A stretch of DNA of 64,000 nt from Diplonema japonicum (Eukaryota > Euglenozoa > Diplonemea > Diplonemida > Diplonemidae), in NCBI GenBank assembly GCA_964019335.1, contig OZ025657.1, positions 496,001 to 560,000 on the forward strand. Direction: 5' to 3'. Below are positions 47,213 through 58,546 of the stretch, piece after piece. A model generated the notes under the pieces. It was not told where the DNA came from. It did no database searches and was given only the letters and a program-made list of their open reading frames with translations. Position 1 is the stretch's first letter. Every line of letters starts with the position of its first letter. Made by a program: the position numbers and the translations under genes.

Positions 47213-48334
47213 TCATGCGGTTCTTCCACGGCCATTGCCCCCGTTGGATCCAGCAATAACTGTCATAGCGCCGCCAACAGCTTCCTGCAGTTTTGCTGCA
47301 GAGGTTGGCAGTATTGACCTGAGGAGGTCTTCATCATAAAATCGTTTTAGGCGGTAGGCCGAGAAGATCAATATAATGAGATGTATACCCCAGAATATGG
47401 TCCCAATCCACACCATCCACACAATTGCACTGCTGTCCTTCCAGTCTGTTACGGCAGCGGCGAACAACACCCCACACCCACCATGCCCCACAAAACCTAC
47501 TATCATTATGACATCGAAAAGAATGGCAATGCAGAGACCCAAGGTGGCCATTCTATATTTCGATGGGACACGGTGTGACACCGCTTGGTAGATAGGCCAG
47601 TACCACAACATGAAAGCGAAACAGATTCCAAGCAAATATATCAACGAAACACCGAAATGCGCTCCCCAGCTAGGTTCGTCGTTGTCTTTTTCGTCTTTGT
47701 TCGACGCCAGCAAAGCGCCTAAATCTACGCAAACCTGGTATACGATAGTAACACATATTAGGTAGTACGAGAAGTACAAGCGTCTCATAAAGCCTTGCCT
47801 TGCAGGAAGGATGTCCGAGTTGATGTCGTGGTAGACCTGCGGCTTCATGCACGGGACGTGTTTCGGGAAATTCGGTTGTTGTGTTATGTTCTTCCCCAGC
47901 TCGAGTTCTCTTTGTTGCAGTTGTTTTTCTTTTCTTTGGAGCTGCTCCTCCATCTGTCGCAGGCGGTCCCATTCCCGTTGCAGCGTTGCAGAGCCTTTGT
48001 CCTGTACCGAGCTTGCAGCATCGCTTCTCACTTGCGACACATCACGTTGAGCTGTGTACGCTGCTTGTTGAGCTTCAGAGTGAGCGCTTACTGCAGCATT
48101 TCCCATCGCGCCTTTCATAACCCCGACAGATGCAAACTATTTTTTTTTTTCTTGAATTTTTTTTTTTCAAACCGGAGACGCCTGTTGCGGCGGGGGGGAT
48201 GCAAGTGGTTGTTGCTGTTGCTGTGTGGGGGGGAACGTCGCTGTGCTCCCTGTGGGGGACATCACGGTATCGTTTTCCGCAGCCGCCGTCATGGCCGATG
48301 GGTTGCTGAGATCAACATCAGAGAACGACTTTAT

Positions 48335-48388
<54 letters not shown>

Positions 48389-48467
48389 TAAGCCACACCG
48401 AAGACACCCCCCCTGTAGGGGCAAGCGAGGCCTGAGGAGGTCCACCTTCTGATTCGTCGACTGGCAT
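47213..48467 (-). CDS. SCAMP: SCAMP (secretory carrier membrane protein), three exons
   Basis: Read as join(47213..48136, 48173..48328, 48408..48467), 379 residues. Exon 1 is MPVDESEGGPPQASLAPTGG; exon 2 begins SFSDVDLSNPSAMTAAEN, resembling the NPF-type N-terminus of SCAMPs (F-x-D-x-D-L-x-N-P); exon 3 holds a coiled coil (LRQMEEQLQRKEKQLQQREL), the signature NFPKHVPCMKPQVYHDINSD and four membrane helices (about 190-330), including WYWPIYQAV. SCAMPs cycle in post-Golgi and endosomal membranes and act in exo/endocytosis. The introns are 79 nt (48329-48407, containing about 48 A in the sense strand) and 36 nt (48137-48172); all phases are 0. Confidence 0.85.
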
Positions 48468-49300
48468 ATTTTTTTTTTTTTCTCTTTTGAACAAAAAAAA
48501 AAGAAGAAAAACGCTTCTCCTCCCTCCCCCCCCCTTTTTTTTAAATTGAAAAAAAAAAAACTACAACAACGGCTCGCGTGCCCCTAAACTTTAACGGTTA
48601 ACTTTGTGTGGCTTTTGCTGAACGTGGCTTGCATATTTGAGTAACTTCGAGTAACCTTGTGGAAAGCCATAACAAGTTATCACAATACCTGCCACGTACC
48701 CATTATAATTTTTTACCACTCTAAACATAATTTCATGAAAAGTCCTGGCAAAGTGGAGGAAAAATGATCCGACAACCTCCTGCCGTTGCAGGGGGTGTAG
48801 AAAAAGTAGGGCTTCCCAAGCCCACAACAAGAACCCCCTCGTTTTTTCCCCTTCTTCTTTTTCTTTTGCCTCGGTAACATTTATTTCTATTGTTACACCC
48901 TGATTAGAAGGTACTGTGGATGGTGTGGCAAAGGTTTGGATTTAGGTTTTCAGGGATTTTTTTTTTTTTTTTTTTTTTTTCTGTAGAAATTAGAAGTTGA
49001 ACTCCAAAGTTATAATTTGTTCGCTTTTTTTAAATGAGAATGAAGAAACAAAGGATGGGAAGACACAACTGAAATGGAAGAGAAAAAAAATAAAAGAGGA
49101 AAAAAAAAAATGAATGAATAATATTTTTTTTTAACCCTTTTCCTTTTTCCCCCCCTTCTTCGGACATAAGTATACAGAAAAAACTAAACGAAGTGGGAGG
49201 GGAGGGAGAGTGGTAACTGATGCAAGAAAAAAAAAGAGAGAAAAAAAAACACTAGCAAGGGGGGGGATCAATGTCCTCTGAGGCAATCAACGAATTAAAA
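48468..49300. other. Spacer
   Basis: Low complexity apart from 48560-48840, where a 79-codon minus frame (FHEIMFRVVKNYNGYVAGIV) is open but has no ATG-supported start or recognised domain. Confidence 0.4.
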
Positions 49301-49610
49301 TGGGGCTTTGATTGCAACACTAGGTGGCGTTAAGCGTGCAATGAAGCAAGAACTACCTACTTGATTACAGGGGGCGCTCCTCGGCCGAGTTGTAGCTTCT
49401 TCTGCGTTCCGCGTCGTGTCCTTAATGCGTGCGGTGTGCTCAACCCTAGCCGGGGCGTCCCGGGTAACCAAGATTCTGCGCTCTGCCTGTCACCCTGAGC
49501 ATCTGCGTTACGTTCTCCCACTCGGGCGCTACCGGTGATGACCGACGAGGAGGTCAACAGCGAACAACACATCTGATGTACTTCTTATATTTCCATGTTA
49601 TCCCCACCAC
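49301..49610 (-). repeat. Dispersed repeat copy 2 (acceptor-bearing)
   Basis: Same unit as 40130-40455, without the SL. It keeps the small open frame (71 codons, 49357-49572) after an in-frame loss of five codons relative to copy 1. The sense-strand 5' edge abuts a pyrimidine tract ending in AG. Confidence 0.8.
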
Positions 49611-49626
49611 CTTAAAAAAAGGAGTC
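49611..49626 (-). promoter_or_regulatory. SL-acceptor-like site at the start of repeat copy 2
   Basis: In the minus sense CTCCTTTTTTTAAG (AG at 49612-49611) is followed directly by GTGGTGGGGATAAC. In copy 1 this boundary is where the spliced leader is attached. Confidence 0.65.
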
Positions 49627-49947
49627 GAAGAAGGCACGACATTACGAAAACAAATTGAAGCAACTCCCCCCTCCCCCCTCCCCCCTCCCCTTTTTCCATT
49701 CACTTTTTTTATGAAATAAAGACTCGCAAGGAAAATAAAAGAAAGAATGGGGGGAGGGGGGAAAGTGTAAAGCGAAGGGGGGACGGGGACCACCTGGACG
49801 TAAAACGAAAAAAAAAAAAAAAAAAAAAAAAGAAATGTAGCACTTTTCTATCCCTTCTTTAATTATTATTACTTCCCTTCAACAACTGAAAAGATGATAG
49901 AAATTTTTACAGAATTTCGGTGCATTTTTTTTTTTCCCTTAAATCCA

Positions 49948-50147
49948 NNNNNNNNNNNNNNNNNNNNNNNNNNNNNNNNNNNNNNNNNNNNNNNNNNNNN
50001 NNNNNNNNNNNNNNNNNNNNNNNNNNNNNNNNNNNNNNNNNNNNNNNNNNNNNNNNNNNNNNNNNNNNNNNNNNNNNNNNNNNNNNNNNNNNNNNNNNNN
50101 NNNNNNNNNNNNNNNNNNNNNNNNNNNNNNNNNNNNNNNNNNNNNNN
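49948..50147. other. Assembly gap (200 N)
   Basis: Exactly 200 unknown bases, a conventional scaffold gap size, so the true distance is unknown. Confidence 0.98.
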
Positions 50148-50981
50148 AGGAATTTCCTTTATTTATTTATAAAAAAGATTTTTTGTACACCCTACCCCAG
50201 TATTGTATGTATTGCTCTTTATTTCCCCCCTTCCTCCCTTTCTACACATGAAACGGGGGGGGGGGGGGGGGGGGGGGCAATGGAGAGAGTTTCTTTGTTC
50301 CTCCCCCTTTTTTTCGGGATGAACGAACAGGGTGGGTGAGGGAGATCATTCCCCCCCCCCCCCCCCCCCAAATATCTACGCACGAGGCCCAAAATTTCGA
50401 GCGATGGTGCAACCCATCGTGCAACGAGCCATTCCTTAACTTCTTGCAGTTGTATAAACCCTTATGGGCTCGTCCTATAAAACTTCGAGATTTTCATCGG
50501 TATATAAAAAAAAAAAAAAAAAAGAAAAAAAAAAGGGAGGGAAACCCATGCATGCCAAATCGAAAAAAACGAGCTGCAAGATGAAATGAAATCTACGAAG
50601 TTTTTCCAATTTCACACTTTTTTTAAGAATAAAAAAAAAAAAAAAAAAAACCCTACCCAGAGAGATTTCAAATAAAACACATCATGGTCAGCTTTTTCTA
50701 TATTTGCCCCTGCGCCATACGCACCATAAAAAAGAATATCCTAGGCAAACCAATGGGTGGAATGCTCCACCGAGATCTTCGAAGGATGCCAGGCAGGGAC
50801 AAATATATACTACCTGGCCATAAAAAAGGAAAGGTCCTTTAACAAGATGAGAGAGAAGAAGAAGAAGAAAAAGAAAAGGGGGAAAACAACCAACGGGTTT
50901 CCTTCCCTTTGTTTATTGACTTGTATGATTTGCCTCATTACCTCTTATCACCTTTTCAAATAAAAGGAATAGGCAAGTTAT

Positions 50982-51018
<37 letters not shown>

Positions 51019-53815
51019 TGTGTGCAACGATTACACAAAAAAAAAAATTACTGAATAAAGAGATTATTTGTATTTGTAACACCCCCCTTACCGCATCCCC
51101 TGAAAGCAACCTGTTTGGAAACACTAGAGGTGAAACTGAGAAGGATACTCTTTTTTTTTTTTTCCTCGTTACGTCACAAAGTTTATCTCATTCTTTTTTT
51201 TTATGAACAAATCGGCTCGGGAAAATAAAGTACAGAAGGGGGGGGGGGGGAGAAAACAATACTGAAAGAAGAAGAAAATCCCCGCCCCCCCCCCCCCCCC
51301 CGCGCCTCTAAAAGAGGTCACGTACTTATTTTTTCATTTACTGTAAAAGTGAAAAAAAAAAAGAAAGCTTCCGCGATTTGCCAATGTCCGCGGTATTGGT
51401 GTTCGGGAGTTGTCAGACCGACGTTTTTCAACGATCCCCCCCCCCCCCCCCCCCAGCTGGATGGCCTTAAGAGATATAATGATATATGAGGTGTAAAAAA
51501 AGAGGGGGGGGCAGCTTTCCCGCCATGAGCTGGAAGAGTGCTGGATAAAGACACTGCTTTTATATTGTAATAAAACGAACTTTGTTTAGACGGGTGCTCC
51601 GACAAAGTGGAAGTGGGCCCGAACACCTTTATTCATAAAAAAAAAAAATTAAGTAAGAAAAAAAAATAAAATCCCCACCTTTCTTTTTTTTTTTATAAAT
51701 GGTGGAGCCTCCCCCCCCCCCCCCCCCCCTGATTTCTCACACCCCACCCTTTTGGGAAAAAAAAGAAGAAAAAAAAAGAAAAGGGGGATAAATAGCTCTG
51801 CGATCGTTTTGCGCTTTTTTTTTTGCTGCATTGAAGAATGGGGGGGGGTCAAAATAAAAAAAAGACTCTTGCACATTGATTCTCGCACTGAATCCGTGTA
51901 CTGAACGCCTTTCAGAAAGGCAACGTGATTTTTTTTTCTTCTTTTTTTTTTTTGTCAACAACAATACAATAGAATGAAAAGATTTTTTTTTTTTTTTTTG
52001 CTCCTTACCCAGAGTCTGGACGTGCAGCAAAAGTGAGCTCTTTGCCATTGTGACAACAAAACAAAAAAGGATACAACATATAAACATATAAATGAGCTTG
52101 TCCGGGAAAAAAATGTCAACACTTTTTTGGTAGTTCGAATTTTTTTTGTTTTAATTATTTGAGCAAAAAGAAGGGCATCATGCAACCATAGGAAGATGAC
52201 ATACATGGCGTACCTGTAGCCGTTCTTTCAATTGCGATGCTTGTTTGCCATGAGGGTGGCAGGCTTTGCAACCGGCTGCTCCTGGGAAGCGAAAAACAGA
52301 GGTCAAAAAAAAAAAAAAAAACGGCGAAAATGTTTAAAATGCAATTTTACTAGGGTGTATAAAAGTGGTGCACATACACTTGTGACCCCTGGGTACAACC
52401 CAGGGTCAGGTTACTCATTACAAATTAAAAATTGAGAAGTTTGCTTTTTAAGGACCCTTAAGAGATTTTAGCCTAAAATGGCAGTATTTTCCCCACCATT
52501 TTAACAGTGGATAAGAGCCCAAACCACCCAAAATGACCCCTTAAGTTTCACAGATTTTCCATCTGCGTCCATTTCTCTCGCTTTTCATTGAAGAAGACAA
52601 AAAGAAATATGGAGCTTGGGTCATTTACAATTTCCGAATGCCAAAAACTAAAAAAATCATTCTAAAGAGCATGTTTTTGCACACGGATTTTAGAAATGAA
52701 ACAAATGGCACGAATGGCGCGCGTTGTGACCTATGTGGTGCACACACTTAGACCGCAATTCTGAACACAAAGTGGTGTCGGACTACTTTTTGTAACCTTT
52801 TTAGAAAATTTCCGAGGGTTTTCCGTTGCAAAGAGGGTCATTTGTTGACATATTTTTTTTCGGACAAGCTCATATTTTTTTTTTTTTTTTTGCTTCTCCC
52901 TTCCTGCAGGGCCCAGACAATAAGTACAAGGCGCCTGTCTTGATGAGAGCAACAAAGTGAGCTAAGTCTCGAAAACAGTCAACCATATGGACCATTCGAT
53001 GACAGAAAAAGGTGCAAACTCTAATAGAAAGGGATGATGAGACTACTCTTGCTAAACTGATAACTTTCTCAGTACAGTGCAGCATATCTGGTTTTTTTAT
53101 TTTCTTTTGTTTTATTTATTCTTTTTTTTTCCCCCAAATGCTGAGGAAAGAAAGTGTGTGTGGTTCATAATACCTTTTGCGATAAAAAAAAAAGTGCTGC
53201 CAAGGGGAAATTACACCAACTCATAACCTAGAAATATTCCTCGCGGTAATTTCCCCCCACTCTCCCTCCGTGACACTACTGGCCCCCCAGTCTGCGACTA
53301 CAAAAGCTGGATGGAATTTCGAAAAAGCTACTTTTTTACCAGTAGTCCCCCCTAGCAGCACATCAAATGAAGGACGCAGGAAAGAAAGAACGAGAAGAAA
53401 GCGAACCACCATGCACAGAGAGTACTACTCTGTTACAGCCTGGGGGGAAGAAGGGAAAACAAATTCACTATGATGAGGGAGAAGTGTCAGCAACAACCTA
53501 TCAAAAAGAAAAACAAACAAACAAAAAAGGGGGCGCGCAATGCCGGTGCCCTCCTTTCTTCGCCTAAAGTTCCTAACGTTTGAACACACGAGAATCTGGG
53601 TTTCTTTACCCATCGGGGATAAAAAGAAAAAGAAGAAGAAAAACTGCATTGAAAGGGGAGAAGGGGGAAAACACGACAAAAAATACGAAGGGGGCATTGG
53701 GGGGGGTGTAGAGGACTAGAGAAAAAGTAGCAAACCGTAACTAAACTTGTTTTGTCAAAGTGAGCAGTGAAGACTTCAAGCTCCCATAAACCCTTTTTTA
53801 GAAAGGGGGAAAAAT
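50148..53815. other. Long spacer without recognised genes
   Basis: G, C, A and T runs dominate 50148-52330. At 51396-51628 inverted GGTGTTCGGG ends about 230 bp apart may mark a MITE. 52360-52860 is AT-rich unique-looking sequence with a short hairpin (TGACCC...GGGTCA near 52382). 52900-53580 is of ordinary complexity without a convincing frame. Confidence 0.45.
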
Positions 53816-53886
53816 TCCCCGGCCGGGAATTGAACCCGGGTCATCCGCGTGACAGGCGGATATACTGACCTCTATACTACCGAGGA
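53816..53886 (-). tRNA. tRNA-Asp (anticodon GTC)
   Basis: Minus-strand acceptor TCCTCGG pairs with CCGGGG(A); D-arm AGTATAGAGGTCAGTAT; anticodon arm CCGCC-TGTCACG-CGGAT with GTC; T-arm CCGGG-TTCAATT-CCCGG. Standard class I length, with a T5 run just downstream as Pol III terminator. Confidence 0.93.
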
Positions 53887-53936
53887 TCTGAAAATTTCAG
53901 GGGGTGCTGGTCGAGCTATTCAATTTTGATTTTTTC

Positions 53937-54584
53937 TCACGGTTTTTCATTTTGCTGAGGTACATTGAGGGGATGGGGGTGCTGATCTTCAATTGGGACA
54001 GCACTGATCAAGGTACCACGACGGGACTTTCGGCTGCGGAAGTTCTGTCGGAAGTCTGAGGAAGTTTGGGATCTGGTCCTGTCTCTCCGAATGACGTGTC
54101 GGTTGTGCCGCCGGAGGGCGGACTGGGTGAGGAGAACTGAGTGCTCGGAAGTAGTTGAGGAAGAGGAAGAAGAGAAAGAGTCAGGGGTTTCCGGTCTTGC
54201 CCCATCACTGCCACCCTCCTTCATCGTTTCTTCTTGTCCCGCCACTTCAGTATTATGTATCCACTTTTCTACCTTCCGTTGTTTCTTTCTGGTGATACAC
54301 ACCGTCCCAGGTCCCGGGTGTTTTTCTTCAAACACAACCCCACCACACCCCAGAGAGATTTTCGCCCTCCATTTCCTCACAAACTTCTTCATTTCAGCTG
54401 AAGCAACCCCTGGCTCCGTCGTCCTCACTCCCCCATCATCATCCCCTATACTGTTTCCTAGTGCGTGATAAAACACCCACATCTTGTCATCTGCTTCAGC
54501 ACATTCCGTCTTTGCTGAATTTTGCTCCTTTTCATCTTGCTTGTACACTTGCTGCTTCGTGTGGCACGAGCCACCACATCCCAT
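53937..54584 (-). CDS. N-terminally acylated (MGCGGSC) protein of unknown function
   Basis: The ATG at 54584 gives M-G-C-G-G-S-C, a myristoylation plus palmitoylation signal, so it is preferred to the ATG 23 codons upstream. The 215-residue product has a short folded-looking segment (about 30-115, EMKKFVRKWRAKISLGCGG, TVCITRKKQRKVEKW) and a disordered Ser/Arg-rich C-terminus (SFSSSSSSTTSE, RRDRTRSQTSS, RSRKSRRGT). No domain is recognised. It is the second dual-acylated protein in this window. Membrane attachment is inferred from the motif. Confidence 0.65.
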   Translation of the reverse strand: MGCGGSCHTKQQVYKQDEKEQNSAKTECAEADDKMWVFYHALGNSIGDDDGGVRTTEPGVASAEMKKFVRKWRAKISLGCGGVVFEEKHPGPGTVCITRKKQRKVEKWIHNTEVAGQEETMKEGGSDGARPETPDSFSSSSSSTTSEHSVLLTQSALRRHNRHVIRRDRTRSQTSSDFRQNFRSRKSRRGTLISAVPIEDQHPHPLNVPQQNEKP

Positions 54585-54877
54585 AAAGCTTAACACCCTG
54601 TTAGAAAGTGATGTTGTTGTTATTTTCGTTCCCAGGAGTAAGAGGAGAGACACAGTAAAGGTCCATCCAAAAAAGTGAATGCTTTCCGGAAAAGGATAGA
54701 ACCCCGGAACTGAACTGTGACAACAACAAACATAGTAATAATAACAACCTCAATAAGCTATACAAACCAGCGCAGCATGTAAATGCAGCGCACCACTATG
54801 TCAAGGCTGCGCATTTTCCTGAGATAGGTGCAGTCGCTTGGTGTGTAGTCGCCTTGGTCAGGAGGTGTAGGGGCAAG

Positions 54878-54918
54878 TCAACTAGCGGTATTCTCTGTGT
54901 TTTTATTCCTCTCGCTTC

Positions 54919-54955
<37 letters not shown>

Positions 54956-56037
54956 ACCATCTTAGAAGACGCCACCAACATGAAACTTACCATGAACACC
55001 GCTAGGAAAGTGGCGAGGACAAGGACAGTTGTGAGGAGCTTCTCACTGGAGTCAGAAAGAACTGGGACAGGTGGCGAAGGGGTAGGCGGTGCGGGTGAGT
55101 AGCTGAATTGTGATGTGCATTGCGGTGGTGAGAAGCCGCCGGAGGGACATTTTGAGGTGTTCGCACAATTTGGGTTACGGTGGTTGCATGTTGTGAGTTC
55201 GGCAAAACGGCCTCTCCGTAATGGGCGGTACACCTTATGCACACGCACTTCCCTGCCGTTCGTGGTTCGTTTGGGCCGCTGATGCACTGTGTTCGGGGTC
55301 AGGGACGTGACCAGCCCTAGTTGTGCTTGTGTAACACTAAGCACTTTGGACGAGATAACCCAGGTGACCGTCTCTGTACACGGCGGGTAAGGGAGAGACC
55401 CTTTGTACACATATACATCACCACCTGGGTATGTGTCTGGGGCCACAGCAGGCATTGTCATCTTCTCTTTGTTTTGATCCCTCGCAGCAGTAAGATGTGG
55501 CCTGAGGTTCTCAATAAACGGATCCATCGCTGTCCCGTTCTGGAAGAAATCCGACACCACCACGATGTCCTCTTTACAAGAGAAGTGGTACTCCGGTCGC
55601 CTCTTGGTGCCGTCCTCTTCGTATGCCTTATCTTTTGGGATGAACCACATCTGCCGCTCAACGTTAAAGCGCTGCCCTTCCATCGTGTGTTCTGAAGGCG
55701 TTTTGAAGATAATCTTCTGCAGCAGCATATCTTCTCTGAACAAAGACCCCACAGCCACCATTCCCAGCTCCATCAGCTCTATCTCCAGTCCTGTTGCTTT
55801 GATGGCGAGCTCTGCTTTCTTTGGAGCCTTCGTGCCTATCCAGAAATGCAGAAACTCGTTCCCCACTCTTTCCATGTCACGTGTTCGAAGGTCGATTGGG
55901 CTCTGCATGTCTCCTGTCCCACATATCTCGTACCTTTTGTGCAGAGTGTGCCACTGGCTGGTTTCCTCATACCCCCAACCAGGAAGGACTTCACGCACGT
56001 CACACCCCAAGCTTGCTGTGAGAAGGAACACAAGCAT
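54878..56037 (-). CDS. Alpha-carbonic-anhydrase-like membrane protein lacking the zinc histidines
   Basis: Signal peptide MLVFLLTASLGC, then an alpha-CA domain: GWGYEETSQW...YEICGTGDMQSPIDL and EHTMEGQRFNVERQMWFI align with the CA core (W-x-Y..Q-S-P-I-D-L; SEHT-V-D-G). The first zinc segment Q-x-H-F-H-W reads LLQKIIFKT, and the third-His segment E-x-H-L-V-H reads ERQMWFI, so all three zinc ligands appear lost and the protein should be a CA-related (non-catalytic) protein. A Cys-rich/Pro stalk and one membrane helix (LLTTVLVLATFLAVFMVSFM) follow. The apparent poly-Phe after it is best read as a 47-nt intron (54911-54957), leaving a short tail RNKNTENTAS and a stop at 54878; unspliced, the frame runs to 54796. 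Confidence 0.75.
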
Positions 56038-56214
56038 CGCACATGGGCCCTGTGGTGATTGGCTTCAACGGAATAGACGATTTTTCTTTTTCCAGCCAAA
56101 AGTAAAAATCAGAAAAGAAAAGAAAAAAATAAAATAAAAAGAAAAATAAAAAGAAAACAAGAAAAAAAACTCCCCGGAGGGTGATGGGTGCTAAAAGGAA
56201 GAGAACATTCAGGC

Positions 56215-57110
56215 CTATTCCTTGTTGTTCTTCTGCCCACCACGGTGGCGACCGGTCCTCCTGGCGGCGATCAAACCGGACTTCTGCCCGGGGGGGCAGG
56301 CACGCTGCACGGTGGTGGGGTGACCCACGTGCTGATGGTTACCACCACCGTGGGGGTGCTCCACAGGGTTACGGGCAACACCTCGGATCGTGGGCCAGCA
56401 CTTGCGCTTGGCCTTGGCGGCGTAGTGGGCGGCACCGGCCTTGAGGAGGGGCTTCTCGGTACGGCCACCACCAGCGATGATGCCGATCATGGCACGGCAG
56501 TTCCAGGAGATGGACTTCTTCTCACCGGAGGGAAGCTTGATCCTGGTCCTCTCCTGCTCCGGGAGGTGCGAGATCACGATGCAGTACTCACCAGAGGCAC
56601 GGGCCTGTTGTGTATGTAATGAAAACTTAAGAAAACCAAAATCGTACCAGGGAGCCACGGTCACCGGTCTTAAGCTCAACGTTGCAAACAATGGAACCTT
56701 CAGGCACCATCTTGAGGGGAAGGCAGTTTCCGATGGCAAGCTCAGCACGCTTACCGCAGTACAGGAACTGACCAGTCTGCATGCCCTCGACGGCGATCAT
56801 ACGGGCCTGCATCCTCTTGTACTTGTACGGGTGACGGAACTGCACAAGGGCGATGGGGGCACCACGCCCGGAGTCGTGGACAATCTGCCTGACGGTTCCC
56901 TGTGATGTTGGGTTGCAGTCTTGAAAAAAAAAAAAGAAACACACCTTCACGAACCCCCTCCTCTCACCGAAATCCAGAGGGCGGAGCTTGGCGGCACCCT
57001 GCGAAAAAAGAAGGTTTTGTTGTTTGTTATGTCCATACTTTACGCTTGTGAGTGTGCGCAGTGAAGATGCTACCGGCACCCTTACGCTGAGCCAAGATAC
57101 ACTTACCCAT
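56215..57110 (-). CDS. RPL8: Cytosolic ribosomal protein L8 (uL2), four exons
   Basis: Read as join(56215..56604, 56648..56919, 56945..56998, 57039..57110). Exon 1 [20 protein letters not shown]...KRK, exon 2 [18 protein letters not shown], exon 3 from [16 protein letters not shown] through [20 protein letters not shown] to LKTGDRGSL, exon 4 [18 protein letters not shown] to the end. The terminal segment [20 protein letters not shown] is the invariant uL2 loop at the peptidyl-transferase centre. Each junction restores the universally conserved protein, so the three introns (40, 25 and 43 nt: 56999-57038, 56920-56944, 56605-56647) are secure despite the lack of transcripts. The 25-nt intron is GTGTGTTTC, a T-run, then CAAG. 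Confidence 0.95.
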
Positions 57111-57243
57111 CTTTGGTTTTTTTTCTTTTTTTTTTTCCTCCTAACTATCAATTTGATCGTACAAAAATAGTAACGAAGTTTTTTGGGGGAGAAAAAAAAA
57201 AACTAGATACAAAGAGAATAGGAAAGGGGAATACATCTAAAAA

Positions 57244-58473
57244 TCAAGGCAGCGCCAGACACATGACGTTGGCTGTCGTGTCCGCAAGGAGGAGAAGAGC
57301 ACGGTCTTTGGAGCTGACCGGACGCCATATAATCTTTGTAGGTGTGAAGGGAGTGCTCGCGTAGGAGCAGGTGGATGGCTGCCAGAAGTATATCGACGGA
57401 GACGACGAGGCAACCGCGAGATGCGTGACATCAGGCAAGTTTGTACTTTTACCCTTTTGGAAGGCAATGGACCTCACAGACCCTATCTGTCGCAGAACAC
57501 ACTCGGCAGTGAAGTCCACCACCCGCACCACCCAAATGTAGTCTTTACAGGATTTACACACATACGCCACATAATCACCACACACCGTTAGGTGAGTCAC
57601 GCCCCCTATTTCATCCCTCTTTAAAATTTCATCATACGGCCCAACATACGGAGCACCCCCGCCTTGCTCTCTGAGGACACCCCGTGCCTTTGCTTGTAAA
57701 CTGATGACATCAACAAGCCCGTATGTTGCTGTTTCGTACACCATCAACATTTCTCTGCTTGTCCCGATGAGGAGGAAGCCCGCGTCGGGTGTCAGCTCCC
57801 ACACGAGGGAGCTGCCATTGAGCGGGTTCTGCGGGACGCTTGCAAGGAGACGGCTACCATCGTAGACCTCGAAAAGAAGTTCTTTAAACAATCCATCGAA
57901 GACAACAAGATGCGCGGCGGGTGTGTACAGGAGAGCTGCTGCGTCGGAGGTGTTAGGGGTGAAGGTGTGCAGCACTGTTCGAAGAGTACTGTCAGTGGTA
58001 TAGATGCAATCGGCCGCTGCGTTCCGGGTTAGAAGCGAGGTGCGTGACATATCCCTCGCATGGCAGTGTAGAGGGGTTACACTCTTAGGATGCGAGATAT
58101 AGTTTGAAGCAGAACCATCACCACTCCATACTGTGCACCTTGTTAAAGCTCTGTTAATGGTGGCAAAAGCTGCTCCATCTGCGCTCCAGAAGGCTGCTTT
58201 CAAACCGCCGACACCTTCGTCCACACGCATCACCTCTTGCATGTCCTTCGTGCTGAGGACCTGCACTACGTCGCGCAGGCCAACAATGCACAGCAGATAC
58301 TCCTCTTTCGGGCACCATGCGACATCGTCTACTGCGTCATCGCACTTTCCTTTTCGCACTTCCAATGTGTTCGAGCTCCTTATCAGCACCTCATCCATAT
58401 GCACGCGGTGAAACCATTCCCCGCTGGGCGAAAATCCGCACACTGAGGCCCCTACAGAGTCTCCTATTTCCAT
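57244..58473 (-). CDS. WRAP73: WRAP73/WDR8-like WD40 protein
   Basis: 409 residues from the ATG at 58473 (MEIGDSVGASVCGFSPSGEW), supported by a strong SL acceptor 27 bases upstream. It is a beta-propeller with weak WD repeats. The best family match is WRAP73: DVVQVLSTKDMQEVMRVDEG and GLKAAFWSADGAAFATINRA, then TVWS..., align with the WRAP73 segment V-Q-V-W-S-L...I-D-E-G-x-x-G-L-x-x-x-x-W-S-P-D-G, and LVVFDGLFKELLFEVYDGSR matches its fourth-blade region. WRAP73 localises to centrosomes and basal bodies and helps anchor the spindle and build cilia, fitting a flagellate. The assignment is from memory of the family and moderately strong. Confidence 0.75.
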   Translation of the reverse strand: MEIGDSVGASVCGFSPSGEWFHRVHMDEVLIRSSNTLEVRKGKCDDAVDDVAWCPKEEYLLCIVGLRDVVQVLSTKDMQEVMRVDEGVGGLKAAFWSADGAAFATINRALTRCTVWSGDGSASNYISHPKSVTPLHCHARDMSRTSLLTRNAAADCIYTTDSTLRTVLHTFTPNTSDAAALLYTPAAHLVVFDGLFKELLFEVYDGSRLLASVPQNPLNGSSLVWELTPDAGFLLIGTSREMLMVYETATYGLVDVISLQAKARGVLREQGGGAPYVGPYDEILKRDEIGGVTHLTVCGDYVAYVCKSCKDYIWVVRVVDFTAECVLRQIGSVRSIAFQKGKSTNLPDVTHLAVASSSPSIYFWQPSTCSYASTPFTPTKIIWRPVSSKDRALLLLADTTANVMCLALP

Positions 58474-58499
58474 GTTCCTCTGGAATTGGGCTTTGAGTG

Positions 58500-58546
58500 C
58501 TGAAAGAAGGGAGGGAAAAAAAAAAAAAAGAAAAAAAAAACCGAGA
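58500..58546 (-). promoter_or_regulatory. Strong candidate spliced-leader acceptor of WRAP73
   Basis: In the coding sense CCTCTCGG, long T-runs broken by single C, then TCCCTCCCTTCTTTCAG with AG at 58501-58500; the ATG follows 27 bases later at 58473. An in-frame read-through would give poly-Phe, which this site explains. Confidence 0.65.

Noticed and set aside
49894-50339. Open frames across the N gap
   Set aside because: They only exist because unknown bases do not create stops.
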